A stretch of DNA of 64,000 nucleotides from positions 62,001-126,000 of the forward strand of contig NZ_JAELVF020000003.1 in the NCBI RefSeq assembly GCF_018101125.2, in the 5' to 3' direction. Position numbers and translations under genes: made by a program. Positions 1 to 8,081 of the stretch are shown here, piece by piece (position 1 is the stretch's first letter; each line of letters opens with the position of its first letter). Below the pieces are notes generated by a model, which saw nothing but the letters and a program-made list of their open reading frames with translations, searched no databases and was not told where the DNA came from. This DNA comes from Streptomyces tardus (GTDB lineage Bacteria; Actinomycetota; Actinomycetes; Streptomycetales; Streptomycetaceae).

Positions 1-70
1 GCTGCTGTGTTGCCGCGCACTCAGGTACCTCGATTAGGCCGTGTTTTAGAACTGGTCTCCGGGTCTTGCC

Positions 71-961
71 TTGCGGCGTGATGATCATGGTGTGGGGCGA
101 GGGGATCTTTCTGATGAGCAGTGGTCGGTGCTGGAGCCGTTGTTGCCGGCGGTGAGGTTGGGTCGTCGGCCGCAGAACCGTCGGCGTTTGATCGACGGGG
201 TGCGGTGGCGGGTGCGGACCGGTGTTCCCTGGCGTGATCTGCCGGGCGAGTACGGACCCTGGCAGACCGTGTATGGGCTCTTCCGCCGGTGGCAACGCGA
301 GGGTGTGTGGGTTCGGCTGCTGGCCTCGCTCCAGGCGCGGGCCGATGCGGCCGGGCTGGTCACGTGGGAGGTGAACGTCGACTCCACGGTCTGCCGGGCT
401 CATCAGCACGCCGCTGGTGCCCGCCGAGACGGGGTCGGGCAGAAGGAGCCGCCCGGCGGGGTCGGCCAAGAGCCGGACGATCACGGCCTGGGACGGTCCA
501 GGGGCGGGTTCAGCACGAAGATTCATCTGGCCTGCGAGCAGGGCCAGAAGCCGCTGTCGCTGCTGGTCACGGCAGGACAGCGGGGTGACAGCCCGCAGTT
601 CGAACCGGTCCTCGAAGCGATTGGGGTGCCCAAGGTCGGTGGCGGGCGCCCCAGGCGCAGGCCACTGCGGGTGCGGGGTGACAAGGCGTACTCGTCTCGC
701 GCGAATCGTGCCTACCTGCGCAGACGCGGGATCCGGTGCACCATCGCCGAGCCGGCCGATCAGATCCGCCACCGCAAGCGTCGAGGCCGTGTGGGCGGCA
801 GGCCACCGGCCTTCGATCGGGAGGACTACAAGGCCCGACATGCGGTCGAGTGCGGGATCAGCCGGCTCAAGCAACACCGGGCGGTGGCGACGCGTTACGA
901 CAAGCTGGCGGTCCGCTTCGAGGCCACCGTGCAGATCGCGGCGATCCACCAGTGGCTGTGA
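71..961 (+). CDS. IS5 family transposase
   Basis: DDE transposase that cuts and joins the ends of this element. The 296-residue protein is full length for the family. It opens with the DUF4096-like segment (LSDEQW...LEPLLP, then RRLIDGVRWRVRTGVPWRDLP). The catalytic triad is readable as Asp104 (NVDST), Asp204 (RGDKAYSS) and Glu260 (HAVECGISRLKQ), so it is probably active. The TTG at 71 is the longest start; GTG at 92, just before the LSDEQW block, is also possible. No clear Shine-Dalgarno is visible. There is no internal frameshift, unlike many IS5 members that need programmed frameshifting. Confidence 0.92.
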   Translation: MRRDDHGVGRGDLSDEQWSVLEPLLPAVRLGRRPQNRRRLIDGVRWRVRTGVPWRDLPGEYGPWQTVYGLFRRWQREGVWVRLLASLQARADAAGLVTWEVNVDSTVCRAHQHAAGARRDGVGQKEPPGGVGQEPDDHGLGRSRGGFSTKIHLACEQGQKPLSLLVTAGQRGDSPQFEPVLEAIGVPKVGGGRPRRRPLRVRGDKAYSSRANRAYLRRRGIRCTIAEPADQIRHRKRRGRVGGRPPAFDREDYKARHAVECGISRLKQHRAVATRYDKLAVRFEATVQIAAIHQWL

Positions 962-1031
962 CCCATCGGCTGGTCGTCCGGCCGTGCCATCCTGGCCACC
1001 GGTTCGATCAGCACGCACATGGGGAGGACCT

Positions 1032-1328
1032 GTGGCCGCCGGGCACTACTGCGCCGACAGCGAGAACGGCGACCACGTCGACGACCCGTCCGAGGATGCC
1101 CTATTCATGCTGATCAGCGATCTGAACGACAGCGACAACACCTTCATCGTCATCCAGCCCGACGAGGACGAGCCAGCCTGGTTCGCCTCTGTCTCCGTCC
1201 TAGACGAGGACGGATTCGAGATCGTCCGCCACGACACCACCTGCCGCGAGCACGACATCGCCATCGAGAACCATCGTGACCGGATCGCGGGCGACCTCAC
1301 CAAATGGCTGGCCGCCCGCGACTTCTAA
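1032..1328 (+). CDS. Small acidic passenger protein inside the IS element
   Basis: A 98-residue, strongly acidic cytoplasmic protein from a GTG start preceded by GGGGAGGA (1021-1028). The frame has the expected G/C-ended codons, while overlapping frames give low-complexity arginine-rich shadows. Its last codons, TTC TAA, fall within the right inverted repeat, so the gene belongs to the element. The middle (DPSEDALFMLISDLNDSD, then a strand-rich part with DEPAWFASVSVLDEDGFE) recalls small Imm1-like immunity proteins and hypothetical proteins found beside actinobacterial IS5 transposases. That similarity is from memory and is not proof. Possible roles are a transposition modulator, an immunity protein or an unrelated cargo product. 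I do not assign a function. Confidence 0.6.
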   Translation: MAAGHYCADSENGDHVDDPSEDALFMLISDLNDSDNTFIVIQPDEDEPAWFASVSVLDEDGFEIVRHDTTCREHDIAIENHRDRIAGDLTKWLAARDF

Positions 1329-1339
1329 AACACGGCCTA

Positions 1340-1704
1340 GCCGTGGGAGCCTCCTCCTTTCAGGCGGAACGAGGTGCCTGGGCTTGGCTGCCGCGGCGGA
1401 GCGTGGCAGGCGGCCAGCCAACTGCAGTGGCTCCTGACCGCCGCCCAGGCCTGCCAGAGTGACAACGATCACGGACGCGCTTCGGGGGCTGCTGCGTAAG
1501 CTTGTGCAGTCGTCGCGGTGGGTCCAAGGGTGGGCGAAGCTCTCCTGTATTTACCTGACGAAGCGTCAAAAAAGTCAGCAAACGGTCAGCATGGGTCCTG
1601 AAAAACCTGGGAAAACTGCCCGAACATGCGACTCGTTGTAGGGTAAGGAAACCGCACTTGACCTGCAAAAAGCAGGCAGGGAGCCTACGTCCAGGAGTAC
1701 CTCG
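1340..1704. other. Intergenic region between the IS and panD
   Basis: I see no convincing gene in these 365 bases. The first part is G+C-rich and may be a remnant of older sequence next to the IS. The second half is A-rich for this genome and probably holds the panD promoter. Just before panD is TTGACC (1658-1663) and a small inverted repeat CCTGC-AAAAA-GCAGG at 1662-1676. No -10 hexamer at normal spacing was found. Confidence 0.4.
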
Positions 1705-2124
1705 ATGCTGCGCACCATGTTCAAGTCGAAGATCCACCGTGCGACGGTCACCGAGGCGAACCTGAACTACGTGGGTTCGGTCACCGTGGACGCGGACCTG
1801 CTCGACGCCGCGGATCTGTTGCCCGGCGAGCTCGTCCACATCGTCGACATCACCAACGGCGCCCGTCTGGAGACCTACACCATCAAGGGCGAGCGCGGCT
1901 CCGGCGTCATCGGTATCAACGGCGCCGCGGCCCATCTGGTCCACCCCGGTGACCTGGTCATCCTGATCAGCTACGGGCAGATGGAAGACGCCGAGGCCAG
2001 GGCGCACGAGCCCCGGGTGGTCCATGTCGACACCGACAACCGCATCGTCGAACTGGGCAGTGACATCTCCGCACCCGTTCCCGGCAGCAGCACCGAGCGC
2101 AGTCCGTTGGCCCTGACGCACTGA
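1705..2124 (+). CDS. panD: Aspartate 1-decarboxylase PanD
   Basis: Pyruvoyl enzyme that decarboxylates L-aspartate to beta-alanine, the precursor for pantothenate and coenzyme A. The 139-residue proenzyme starts MLRTMFKSKIHRATVTEANL. It carries the self-cleavage site Gly24-Ser25 (NYVGSVTVD), where Ser25 becomes the pyruvoyl group. The signature Tyr22 and the later INGAAAHLVHPGDLVI segment are present. Length and motifs are normal, so it should be functional. The ATG follows AGGAG (spacing about 7). It stands alone, with a bidirectional hairpin downstream, so it is probably monocistronic. Confidence 0.97.
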   Translation: MLRTMFKSKIHRATVTEANLNYVGSVTVDADLLDAADLLPGELVHIVDITNGARLETYTIKGERGSGVIGINGAAAHLVHPGDLVILISYGQMEDAEARAHEPRVVHVDTDNRIVELGSDISAPVPGSSTERSPLALTH

Positions 2125-2211
2125 CCCCTCCGGCACCGCACTCGCCGCACGCCTCGCTCCACCACCGGGTACGCCGCCTCGCGCCGCGTACGGTGCGCTG
2201 CCCGTACAACA

Positions 2212-2255
2212 GGCGAACGTCCCGGCACTCCGCACGGAGCACCGGGACGTTCGCC
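2212..2255. terminator. Bidirectional terminator hairpin
   Basis: A perfect 14-bp inverted repeat (GGCGAACGTCCCGG at 2212-2225 with its complement at 2242-2255) whose loop holds a smaller CTCCG/CGGAG stem. It lies between panD on the plus strand and the convergent protease gene, so it can terminate both. Confidence 0.75.
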
Positions 2256-2272
2256 GTTGGCGATCTGCCGCG

Positions 2273-3487
2273 TCAGTTCTTGCCCGCGTGCCGCTTGCTG
2301 ATCGCGTCGAAGACGCCCTTGGCCTCGGTGCCGAGGTACGGCCCGGCCAGCCAGGTCGCGGGACGCGGCCCGATGGAGTTGACCGAGACCAGCTGGGCCT
2401 TGCCGCCGTCGCCGTTGGCGAGGATGCCGCCGCCCGAGGTGCCGCCGGTCATGGTGCAGCCGATGCGGTACAGCGCCGGCTGGCTCGGGTCGGTGGTCAG
2501 CTGTCCCGGACGGGCGGTGCAGCGGTGCATTAGCGCACCGTCGTACGGCGGGGCGGCCGGGTAGCCGTAGGAGGTCAGCCCGGTCTGCTGCTTGGGCGTG
2601 GGGGCGTTGAAGTTGATCTCCAACGCGGCGCCCACCGTCTCCTCGACCGATTTGGCGGAGCCGTCCTCGGCCTTGACCTGGACCACCGCGAAGTCCTGGC
2701 TCGCGCCACGGGCGCCGTCGACACCGTCACCGCGGTCGATCCAGTAGCCGGTGGTCTGCGCCCAGGTCGCCCACCACTGCTTGTACGGGTACACCTCGTG
2801 CGCCGAGCCGCTGCCCACCTGGTTCGCCGGGCGGCCGAGGTCGTTGTAGGAGGGCACGAACACGATGTTCCGGTACCAGCCCTTGCCCTTGCCGCCGTGG
2901 ACGCAGTGGCCGGCGGTGGCGACGAGGTTGGACTTGCCCGGGTTGCGCGGGTCCTTCACGACGGTGCCGGAGCACACCGAGGGGCCCTCGGGGGAGTCGA
3001 AGAAGAGCTTGCCGACCGGCGCCGCGTGCTTGTGGTACGGCGTCTTGACCTTCGAGGCCTGCACCGGACGCGGTTCGGGGTCGTCCTGCGGGCCGGACGC
3101 AGCGGCGACCTCTTCCTCGGTGACGTCCTTGGTGGCGTCCTGGGCGTCCTGCATCCGGTCCGGCTTCCACAGGTCCTTGATGTAGGGGTTGACGAAGTCG
3201 GCGGCGTCGCGCAGCCAGTCCTTCTTGTCCCAGTTCTCCCAGCCGCCGTCCTTCCACTTCTCCAGGTCCTGGAGCGAAGTGGGCAGGTCCTTGGGCAGGT
3301 TCAGGTCGAACTCGTCGCCGCCCTTGCCCTGCGAAGTGTCCGAACCCGCGCTGCTGGACGCGTCGGGGGAGGAACCGGCCTCGTCGTCACCGGGGCCGCA
3401 GGCGGTGGCCGTGACGGCGAGCGCCGCCACGACGGCCGCCGCGGCGAGCGCCGGACGCCTGCGCGAGGACCTGCGTATGGAAGGCAT
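2273..3487 (-). CDS. Secreted lipoprotein trypsin-like serine protease (copy A)
   Basis: Predicted extracytoplasmic serine endopeptidase anchored to the membrane by a lipid. The 404-residue protein begins with a basic stretch and an alanine/valine-rich core ending in the lipobox-like VTATAC, with Cys30 as the likely lipidated residue. A Ser/Asp/Gly-rich linker follows, then a tryptophan-rich segment (EKWKDGGWENWDKKDW) and the S1-fold domain. The catalytic triad is readable as His in ATAGHCVHGG, Asp in SQDFAVVQV and Ser in TGGTSGGG. Paired cysteines suggest disulfides. The gene lies 87 bp downstream of a clear paralogue in the same direction, with a hairpin between them. AGGAG sits about 10 bases before the ATG. 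Substrate is unknown. Confidence 0.85.
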   Translation of the reverse strand: MPSIRRSSRRRPALAAAAVVAALAVTATACGPGDDEAGSSPDASSSAGSDTSQGKGGDEFDLNLPKDLPTSLQDLEKWKDGGWENWDKKDWLRDAADFVNPYIKDLWKPDRMQDAQDATKDVTEEEVAAASGPQDDPEPRPVQASKVKTPYHKHAAPVGKLFFDSPEGPSVCSGTVVKDPRNPGKSNLVATAGHCVHGGKGKGWYRNIVFVPSYNDLGRPANQVGSGSAHEVYPYKQWWATWAQTTGYWIDRGDGVDGARGASQDFAVVQVKAEDGSAKSVEETVGAALEINFNAPTPKQQTGLTSYGYPAAPPYDGALMHRCTARPGQLTTDPSQPALYRIGCTMTGGTSGGGILANGDGGKAQLVSVNSIGPRPATWLAGPYLGTEAKGVFDAISKRHAGKN

Positions 3488-3540
3488 CGTCTGGAATCTC
3501 CTGGCCGGTCTTGTTCTCTGTCGGTTGGGGGACGACGGCG

Positions 3541-3565
3541 GGGCGGGTCCGCCTCGGACCCGCCC
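3541..3565 (-). terminator. Terminator after protease copy B
   Basis: An 11-bp perfect stem (GGGCGGGTCCG/CGGACCCGCCC) with a 3-base loop, about 10 bases past the stop of the upstream paralogue. It suggests the two protease genes can be transcribed separately. Confidence 0.7.
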
Positions 3566-3574
3566 CGCCCGCGA

Positions 3575-4786
3575 TCACTTGGCGAGCTGGTCGAACACCT
3601 TCTTGGCGTCCGCGCCCAGTCGGGGTGCGGCGAGCCAGGTGGCGGTCAGCGGGCCGATGGAGGTCACCGAGTACAGCTCGTCCTCGCCGTCCGGGCCCTC
3701 GGAGACCCAGCCGCCGCCGGAGGAACCGCCGGTCATGGTGCAGCCGATGCGGTACATGGTCGGCTCGTTCGGGTCGATGGTGACCCGGCTCGGCTTGTCG
3801 GTGCAGCTGAACATCCGGGCGCCGTCGAACGGCTTGGCCGCGGGGTAGCCGCGAGCAGTCAGGTCCTTCATCGAAGTCACCTTCGGCAAACCGAAGTTGA
3901 CCTTCACCGCCGCGCCGATCGTCTCCTCGAGCGATTTGGTGTTGGTGCTGCCCTTCTCCGGCTTGACGTCCAGGACGGCGAAGTCCTGGGCGGCGCCCCG
4001 GCCCCCGCTGTCGGCACCGTTGCCGCGCCAGTGGTCGGTGGTGACGGCCTTGTCGGCCCACCAGACGCCGTGCGGCGTCACATCGGCCTTGGGCGCGGTC
4101 TCCAGCTGCGGACCGGCGACGCCCTTGGAGTTGTAGCTCGGCACGAAGACGACGTTGCGGAACCAGCCCTTGCCCTTGCCGCCGTGCACGCAGTGGCCCG
4201 CGGTGGCGACGAGGTTGGACTTGCCGGGGTTCTTGGGGTCCTTGACCGCGGTCGCCGAGCAGACCATCTGGCCCTGCGGCGAGTCGAAGAAGACCTTGCC
4301 GTGCGCAGGGGCGCTCTGGGTGTACGAGGTCGGCACCTGCTTGGCCGGCACGGCGGAGGGGGTCGGGTCGGTCACGCCCTCGTCCTCGCTGGAACCGTCG
4401 CCCGCGGGCTCGTCCTCGATCTCGTCCTCGTCGATGCCGCGGTCGGGCTCCTCGGCGTCGCCCATCCGCTCGCGGTCCCAGAGGTCCTCGATGATCGGGT
4501 TGATGAAGGCCTTGGCGTCGCCGAGCCAGCCGTCCGGGTCCCAGTCCTTCCAGGCCCCGTCCTTCCAGTCCTTCAGGTCATCCAGGTCGAACGGAAGGTT
4601 CTCCGGCAGGCCGACGGTGTCCTTGCCGTCGCCGCTCTTGTCGTTCTCCGCGGGCGAGGACTCGGACGGCTTGGCGTCGCTCTCGTCCTCCGGTCCACAG
4701 GCCGTGGCGGTCAGTGCGAGCGCCGCGACGACCGCTGCCGCGGCCAGCGTCGAGCGACGACGCGTCCCCGTGCGGGTAGCTGACAT
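3575..4786 (-). CDS. Secreted lipoprotein trypsin-like serine protease (copy B)
   Basis: Paralogue of the neighbouring protease, 403 residues from the ATG at 4786. This start follows GGGGGAG at good spacing and gives a clean lipoprotein signal (MSATRTGTRRR, then an Ala/Val core ending LTATAC). An earlier in-frame ATG at 4813 has no such site. The layout matches copy A: acidic linker, tryptophan-rich block (DWKDGAWKDWDPDGW), then an S1 domain with His in ATAGHCVHGG, Asp in AQDFAVLDV and Ser in GGSSGGGW. The linker has a long run of acidic residues that copy A lacks. The tandem arrangement points to local gene duplication. Both triads are intact. Target unknown. Confidence 0.85.
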   Translation of the reverse strand: MSATRTGTRRRSTLAAAAVVAALALTATACGPEDESDAKPSESSPAENDKSGDGKDTVGLPENLPFDLDDLKDWKDGAWKDWDPDGWLGDAKAFINPIIEDLWDRERMGDAEEPDRGIDEDEIEDEPAGDGSSEDEGVTDPTPSAVPAKQVPTSYTQSAPAHGKVFFDSPQGQMVCSATAVKDPKNPGKSNLVATAGHCVHGGKGKGWFRNVVFVPSYNSKGVAGPQLETAPKADVTPHGVWWADKAVTTDHWRGNGADSGGRGAAQDFAVLDVKPEKGSTNTKSLEETIGAAVKVNFGLPKVTSMKDLTARGYPAAKPFDGARMFSCTDKPSRVTIDPNEPTMYRIGCTMTGGSSGGGWVSEGPDGEDELYSVTSIGPLTATWLAAPRLGADAKKVFDQLAK

Positions 4787-5103
4787 GGATGAACTCCCCC
4801 TGAAGTGGATCAACTTGCTTTCCTCTTGTCATGGACCTCGCCGGAGCGGAGGCGACCCCCACTATGCCGGTGCCGCCTACGACGGCGGCCATCGGGTCCT
4901 TGGTTCCCAACCCGGCGCAACGCGTGGCGGAACCGCCGCCGACCAGCACCTCCCGGTCTTCCGGAACCAGGCATTCCGGGTCGCGCCGCGACCGTGTGAA
5001 TCCGTGAACCAACCTTCGCGAAAACCGTGTTCACCGGCGTACGGCGTCGTTGTATCGGTCGGGCCGCCGGCCGAGGCGCGCCCGCGCGGCAAGGGAGGAA
5101 TCG
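4787..5103. other. Divergent promoter region, protease B / siderophore synthetase
   Basis: These 317 bases separate a minus-strand protease from a plus-strand siderophore gene. I looked for the actinobacterial iron box (TTAGGTTAGGCTAACCTAA type) and did not find a match. The only visible symmetry is GTGAAC (5004-5009) facing GTTCAC (5029-5034), with a further GTGAA just upstream. This could be an operator for either gene. Confidence 0.35.
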
Positions 5104-7239
5104 GTGAACCCACTGAGCGGCTCGCAGGAACCGGGCGCGGACACGGGCCTGCTGCTCCCGCCGCCGACAGGCGAGCGGCGCACCGCAGGTGACGCCCCGC
5201 CGCTGCCCGGCCCGCGCCGTACCGAGCCGCTGACTCCGGACACCGAACCCTGCGGCCCGTACGGCTCGTCGACCGCGGCGCCTAGCGGCCTGTGTGAACC
5301 CGGAGAGCCGCAGCGTTTGCCAGAGCCGCCGCGTTCGCCAGCGCCGCCGCGCTCCGTGGAGCCTGCCGACCCGAGGGAGTCCGCCGACCCCTTCGCCGCC
5401 GCCGACGCCGCCACCGCGGAGAACCTGCTCCGCTGCTGGGTGCGCGAACGCGCGCTCGCTCCCGCGCCGTCTCAGGGCTGTCCGTACCCCGATCTCCGGG
5501 TCGAACTGTCCGCCTCCGCCGCCGAACTGATCGTTCCGGTACGCCACTGGTCGGCCACCGGGATGCACCGTTTCGGTGTTCCGAGGCTGCGCCCCGCCTC
5601 GCCCGCACCCTCCGCGACCACGACAGCCGACCCGGCGTGCGCCGACCCCGGGGCGCGCGACAGCGCGTCGCCCGGGCACCGGGCCGCGGGCGCTGCCGTG
5701 GACGCCGTCACCCTGGCCGCGCTGCTCGTCCGCGAAGCCGCCGGGCCCGGGGCCGCGGTCACCGAGGAGACCGCCGACCTGCTCGGCCGAGTCGTCGACT
5801 CCGTGCGGCAGACCGCGCGGATTCTTCGCCACCGGCGGGCCGAACCCGCCCCGCCCGCGGGGACTTCGGTCTTTCTGGAGGCCGAGCAGTCGCTGCTGCT
5901 CGGGCATCCGTTCCACCCGGCGCCCAAGAGCCGCGACCACCTCGACGAGCGCGACAGCCGCGACTTCGCGCCCGAGCTGCGCGGCAGCTTCCCGCTGCAC
6001 TGGTTCGCCGTGGACCGTTCGCTGCTGGCGGCCGACTCCGCGTGGACCGAGCGCGGACGTACGGTCTCCGCCTCGCGGTTGGCGGCCGTTCTCGCCGGCC
6101 CCGGGGTCGCCGTTCCCGGCGAGACCGTACCGCTGCCCCTGCACCCTTGGCAGGCGCGGGAGCTGCTCCGCCGCCCGCAGCTGCGACAACTCCTGGACGA
6201 GCGGCTGCTGTTCGACCTGGGACCGGCCGGGGCGCACTGGCACCCGACCTCCTCGGTCCGCACGGTCCACCAGCCCGGCACCGCGGCGATGCTCAAGCTC
6301 TCGCTCGGCCTGCGGATCACCAACTCGCGCCGGGAGAACCTCCGCAAGGAGCTGCACCGCGGTGTGGAGATCCACCGGCTGCTGCGCACCGGACTCGCCA
6401 ACCGGTGGCGGGCGGCCTTCCCCGCCGGGCCCGGCTTCGACATCGTCCGCGACCCCGCCTGGCTCGCCGTGGACGGTCCCGACGGACAGCCGATCGCCGG
6501 CCTCGACACGGTGATCCGCCACTACCCCTTCGGCCCGGGCGAACGGCCCGTCTGCCTCGCCGCGTTGACCTCGCCGCGCCCCTGGCCGGACGCGCCCGCC
6601 GAACAGCTGGCCTCGCCGCTGGCCCGGACCGTCGCCGCGCTCGCCCGTCGCACCGGCCGCCCCCGCCCAGCCGTCGCCACCGAGTGGCTGCTGCGCTATC
6701 TGTCGACGGTCGTCGCCCCTGTGCTGTGGTTGGACGCCGTGGCCGGTGTCGCGCTGGAGGCGCACCAGCAGAACACCCTGGTCCTCCTGGACCCGGACGG
6801 CTGGCCGCAGGGCGGGCGATACCGGGACAACCAGGGCTACTATCTGCGCACTTCGCACCGCGAGGCGCTGGAGCACCGGTTGCCCGGCGTCGGGGCGGCC
6901 AGCGACAGCTACGTCGAGGACGCGGTCACCGACGAACGCTTCGCCTACTACCTGGGCGTCAACAACATCCTCGGCCTCATCGGGGCCCTCGGCGCGGAAC
7001 AGCTGGCCGACGAGGAGCTGCTGCTCGCCGCCGCCCGCAGTTTCCTGGCGACGCACGCGGACGCAGCAGGCCCCGCCGGGGCCGCCTCGCCGCTGCCCGT
7101 CCTGCTCCTGGACTCGCCCGAGCTGCGCTGCAAGGCCAACCTCCTCACCAGACTGCACGGGCTCGACGAACTGGTCGGGCCGGTGGACACCCAGTCCGTC
7201 TACGTCACCATCGCCAACCCGCTGGCCCGTCGCGGCTGA
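5104..7239 (+). CDS. IucA/IucC family NIS siderophore synthetase
   Basis: ATP-dependent condensing enzyme of the NRPS-independent siderophore family, which joins a carboxylate such as citrate or a succinyl group to an amine or hydroxylamine. The 711-residue protein starts at GTG 5104 after GGGAGG. It has about 110 residues of Pro/Ala-rich extension, then the catalytic core: the GHPFHPAPKSR ATP-binding motif, LPLHPWQ, KLSLGLRITNSRREN, and EAHQQNTLV. The C-terminal FhuF-like thumb ends at SVYVTIANPL. It precedes an AlcB-type acyltransferase gene by 13 bases, so the two form an operon. No decarboxylase, monooxygenase or siderophore transporter gene is in the window. The product is therefore not predictable, and the pathway may need partners elsewhere. 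Confidence 0.9.
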   Translation: MNPLSGSQEPGADTGLLLPPPTGERRTAGDAPPLPGPRRTEPLTPDTEPCGPYGSSTAAPSGLCEPGEPQRLPEPPRSPAPPRSVEPADPRESADPFAAADAATAENLLRCWVRERALAPAPSQGCPYPDLRVELSASAAELIVPVRHWSATGMHRFGVPRLRPASPAPSATTTADPACADPGARDSASPGHRAAGAAVDAVTLAALLVREAAGPGAAVTEETADLLGRVVDSVRQTARILRHRRAEPAPPAGTSVFLEAEQSLLLGHPFHPAPKSRDHLDERDSRDFAPELRGSFPLHWFAVDRSLLAADSAWTERGRTVSASRLAAVLAGPGVAVPGETVPLPLHPWQARELLRRPQLRQLLDERLLFDLGPAGAHWHPTSSVRTVHQPGTAAMLKLSLGLRITNSRRENLRKELHRGVEIHRLLRTGLANRWRAAFPAGPGFDIVRDPAWLAVDGPDGQPIAGLDTVIRHYPFGPGERPVCLAALTSPRPWPDAPAEQLASPLARTVAALARRTGRPRPAVATEWLLRYLSTVVAPVLWLDAVAGVALEAHQQNTLVLLDPDGWPQGGRYRDNQGYYLRTSHREALEHRLPGVGAASDSYVEDAVTDERFAYYLGVNNILGLIGALGAEQLADEELLLAAARSFLATHADAAGPAGAASPLPVLLLDSPELRCKANLLTRLHGLDELVGPVDTQSVYVTIANPLARRG

Positions 7240-7252
7240 ACGACGACGACCG

Positions 7253-7990
7253 ATGACTGCCTCCGACCCCGCGCCCGCCGCCGAACTGCCGCCCGACCCC
7301 AGCGAGGACGACACGCTGGAGGTCGAGCTCCCGCCCGAACTCCTCGCTGCGCACGGCGAGTCGACCGCCGACGCGCAGCCCGCGCCGCGCCGGGCACCGC
7401 TGCTGGCCGACCCCACCGATCTCCTCGACTCCGTGCACAGCTGGCCGCCCACCACGCTCGGCGAGGGTGCCGCCTTCCAACTCGCTCCGGTCCGCCTGGA
7501 ACGCGATCTCGGCCTCCTCACGGAGTGGATGAACGACCCCGCCGTCGCCCGCTACTGGGAGCTGGCAGGTGACGAGGAGCGCGTACGGGAGCACCTCGCG
7601 CCGCAACTCTCGGGCGACGGGCGCAGCGTCCCCTGCCTCGGCCTGCTGGACGGGGTGCCCATGAGCTACTGGGAGCTCTACCGCGCGGATCTCGACCCGC
7701 TCGCCCGCAGTTTCCCGGTCCAGCCGCACGACACCGGCGTCCATCTGCTGGTCGGGCCCGCGGAACGGCGCGGCAGAGGCCTGGGCACCGCGCTGCTGCG
7801 CACCGTCGCCGCGCTGGTGCTCGACCACCGGCCCACCTGCCGACGTGTGCTGGCGGAGCCGGACATCACCAACACCCCGTCGGTGGCGGCCTTTCTGGGC
7901 GCGGGCTTCCGGTTCGGTGCCGAGGCGTATCTGCCGGGCAAACGGGCCGCGATCATGGTGCACGACCGCGCCCACCGCGACCGGCTGTGA
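7253..7990 (+). CDS. AlcB/IucB-type GNAT siderophore acyltransferase
   Basis: Predicted N-acyltransferase that acylates a hydroxylamine or amine during hydroxamate siderophore synthesis. The 245-residue protein has about 85 disordered, acidic N-terminal residues and then an AlcB domain: LTEWMNDPAVARYWEL, VPMSYWELYRAD, HLLVGPAERRGRGLG (the acyl-CoA pyrophosphate loop) and the EPDITNTPSVAAFLGAGF tail. The ATG at 7253 lies 13 bases past the synthetase stop with no good Shine-Dalgarno, which suggests translational coupling. Context fixes its likely role; the acyl donor is unknown. Confidence 0.85.
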   Translation: MTASDPAPAAELPPDPSEDDTLEVELPPELLAAHGESTADAQPAPRRAPLLADPTDLLDSVHSWPPTTLGEGAAFQLAPVRLERDLGLLTEWMNDPAVARYWELAGDEERVREHLAPQLSGDGRSVPCLGLLDGVPMSYWELYRADLDPLARSFPVQPHDTGVHLLVGPAERRGRGLGTALLRTVAALVLDHRPTCRRVLAEPDITNTPSVAAFLGAGFRFGAEAYLPGKRAAIMVHDRAHRDRL

Positions 7991-8081
7991 CCGTCGCCCT
8001 GCCCTGCCCTGCCTGCCCGTGCCCCGGCGGAATCGCCGTACGGCGGCTGTTGTCAGAGGTCCCGCGTAAGCTGACGGCCCT

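Larger units (their letters stand above)
35..1339 (+). mobile_element. IS5-type insertion sequence with a passenger gene
   Basis: A complete insertion sequence. The 17-bp end TAGGCCGTGTTTTAGAA at 35-51 recurs as its exact reverse complement at 1323-1339. The outermost TA at each end (35-36 and 1338-1339) could be a 2-bp target duplication, as in IS427-group elements of the IS5 family; the element proper would then be 37-1337, about 1.3 kb. TA is itself palindromic, so terminal repeat and duplication cannot be separated here. The element holds a full-length DDE transposase (71-961) and a second same-strand gene (1032-1328) whose stop codon lies inside the right inverted repeat. Intact ends and an intact transposase suggest recent insertion. 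Confidence 0.9.

Noticed and set aside
1658..1692. TTGACC as the -35 of a panD promoter
   Set aside because: No TANNNT hexamer lies 16-19 bases downstream.
2798..4783. A 661-residue plus-strand open frame opposite both proteases
   Set aside because: It lacks motifs and covers two genes with intact catalytic triads on the other strand. It is a shadow.
4787..5103. An iron box before the siderophore synthetase
   Set aside because: I scanned both strands for TTAGGT/ACCTAA-type halves and found none.
4810..7521. A 903-residue minus-strand open frame opposite the siderophore gene
   Set aside because: Composition is Gly/Arg/Val-rich without domains, while the plus strand has clear IucA/IucC motifs.
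8050..8081. LexA control of the DinG-like gene
   Set aside because: There is no GAAC-N4-GTTC-like site in the 91-base gap upstream.
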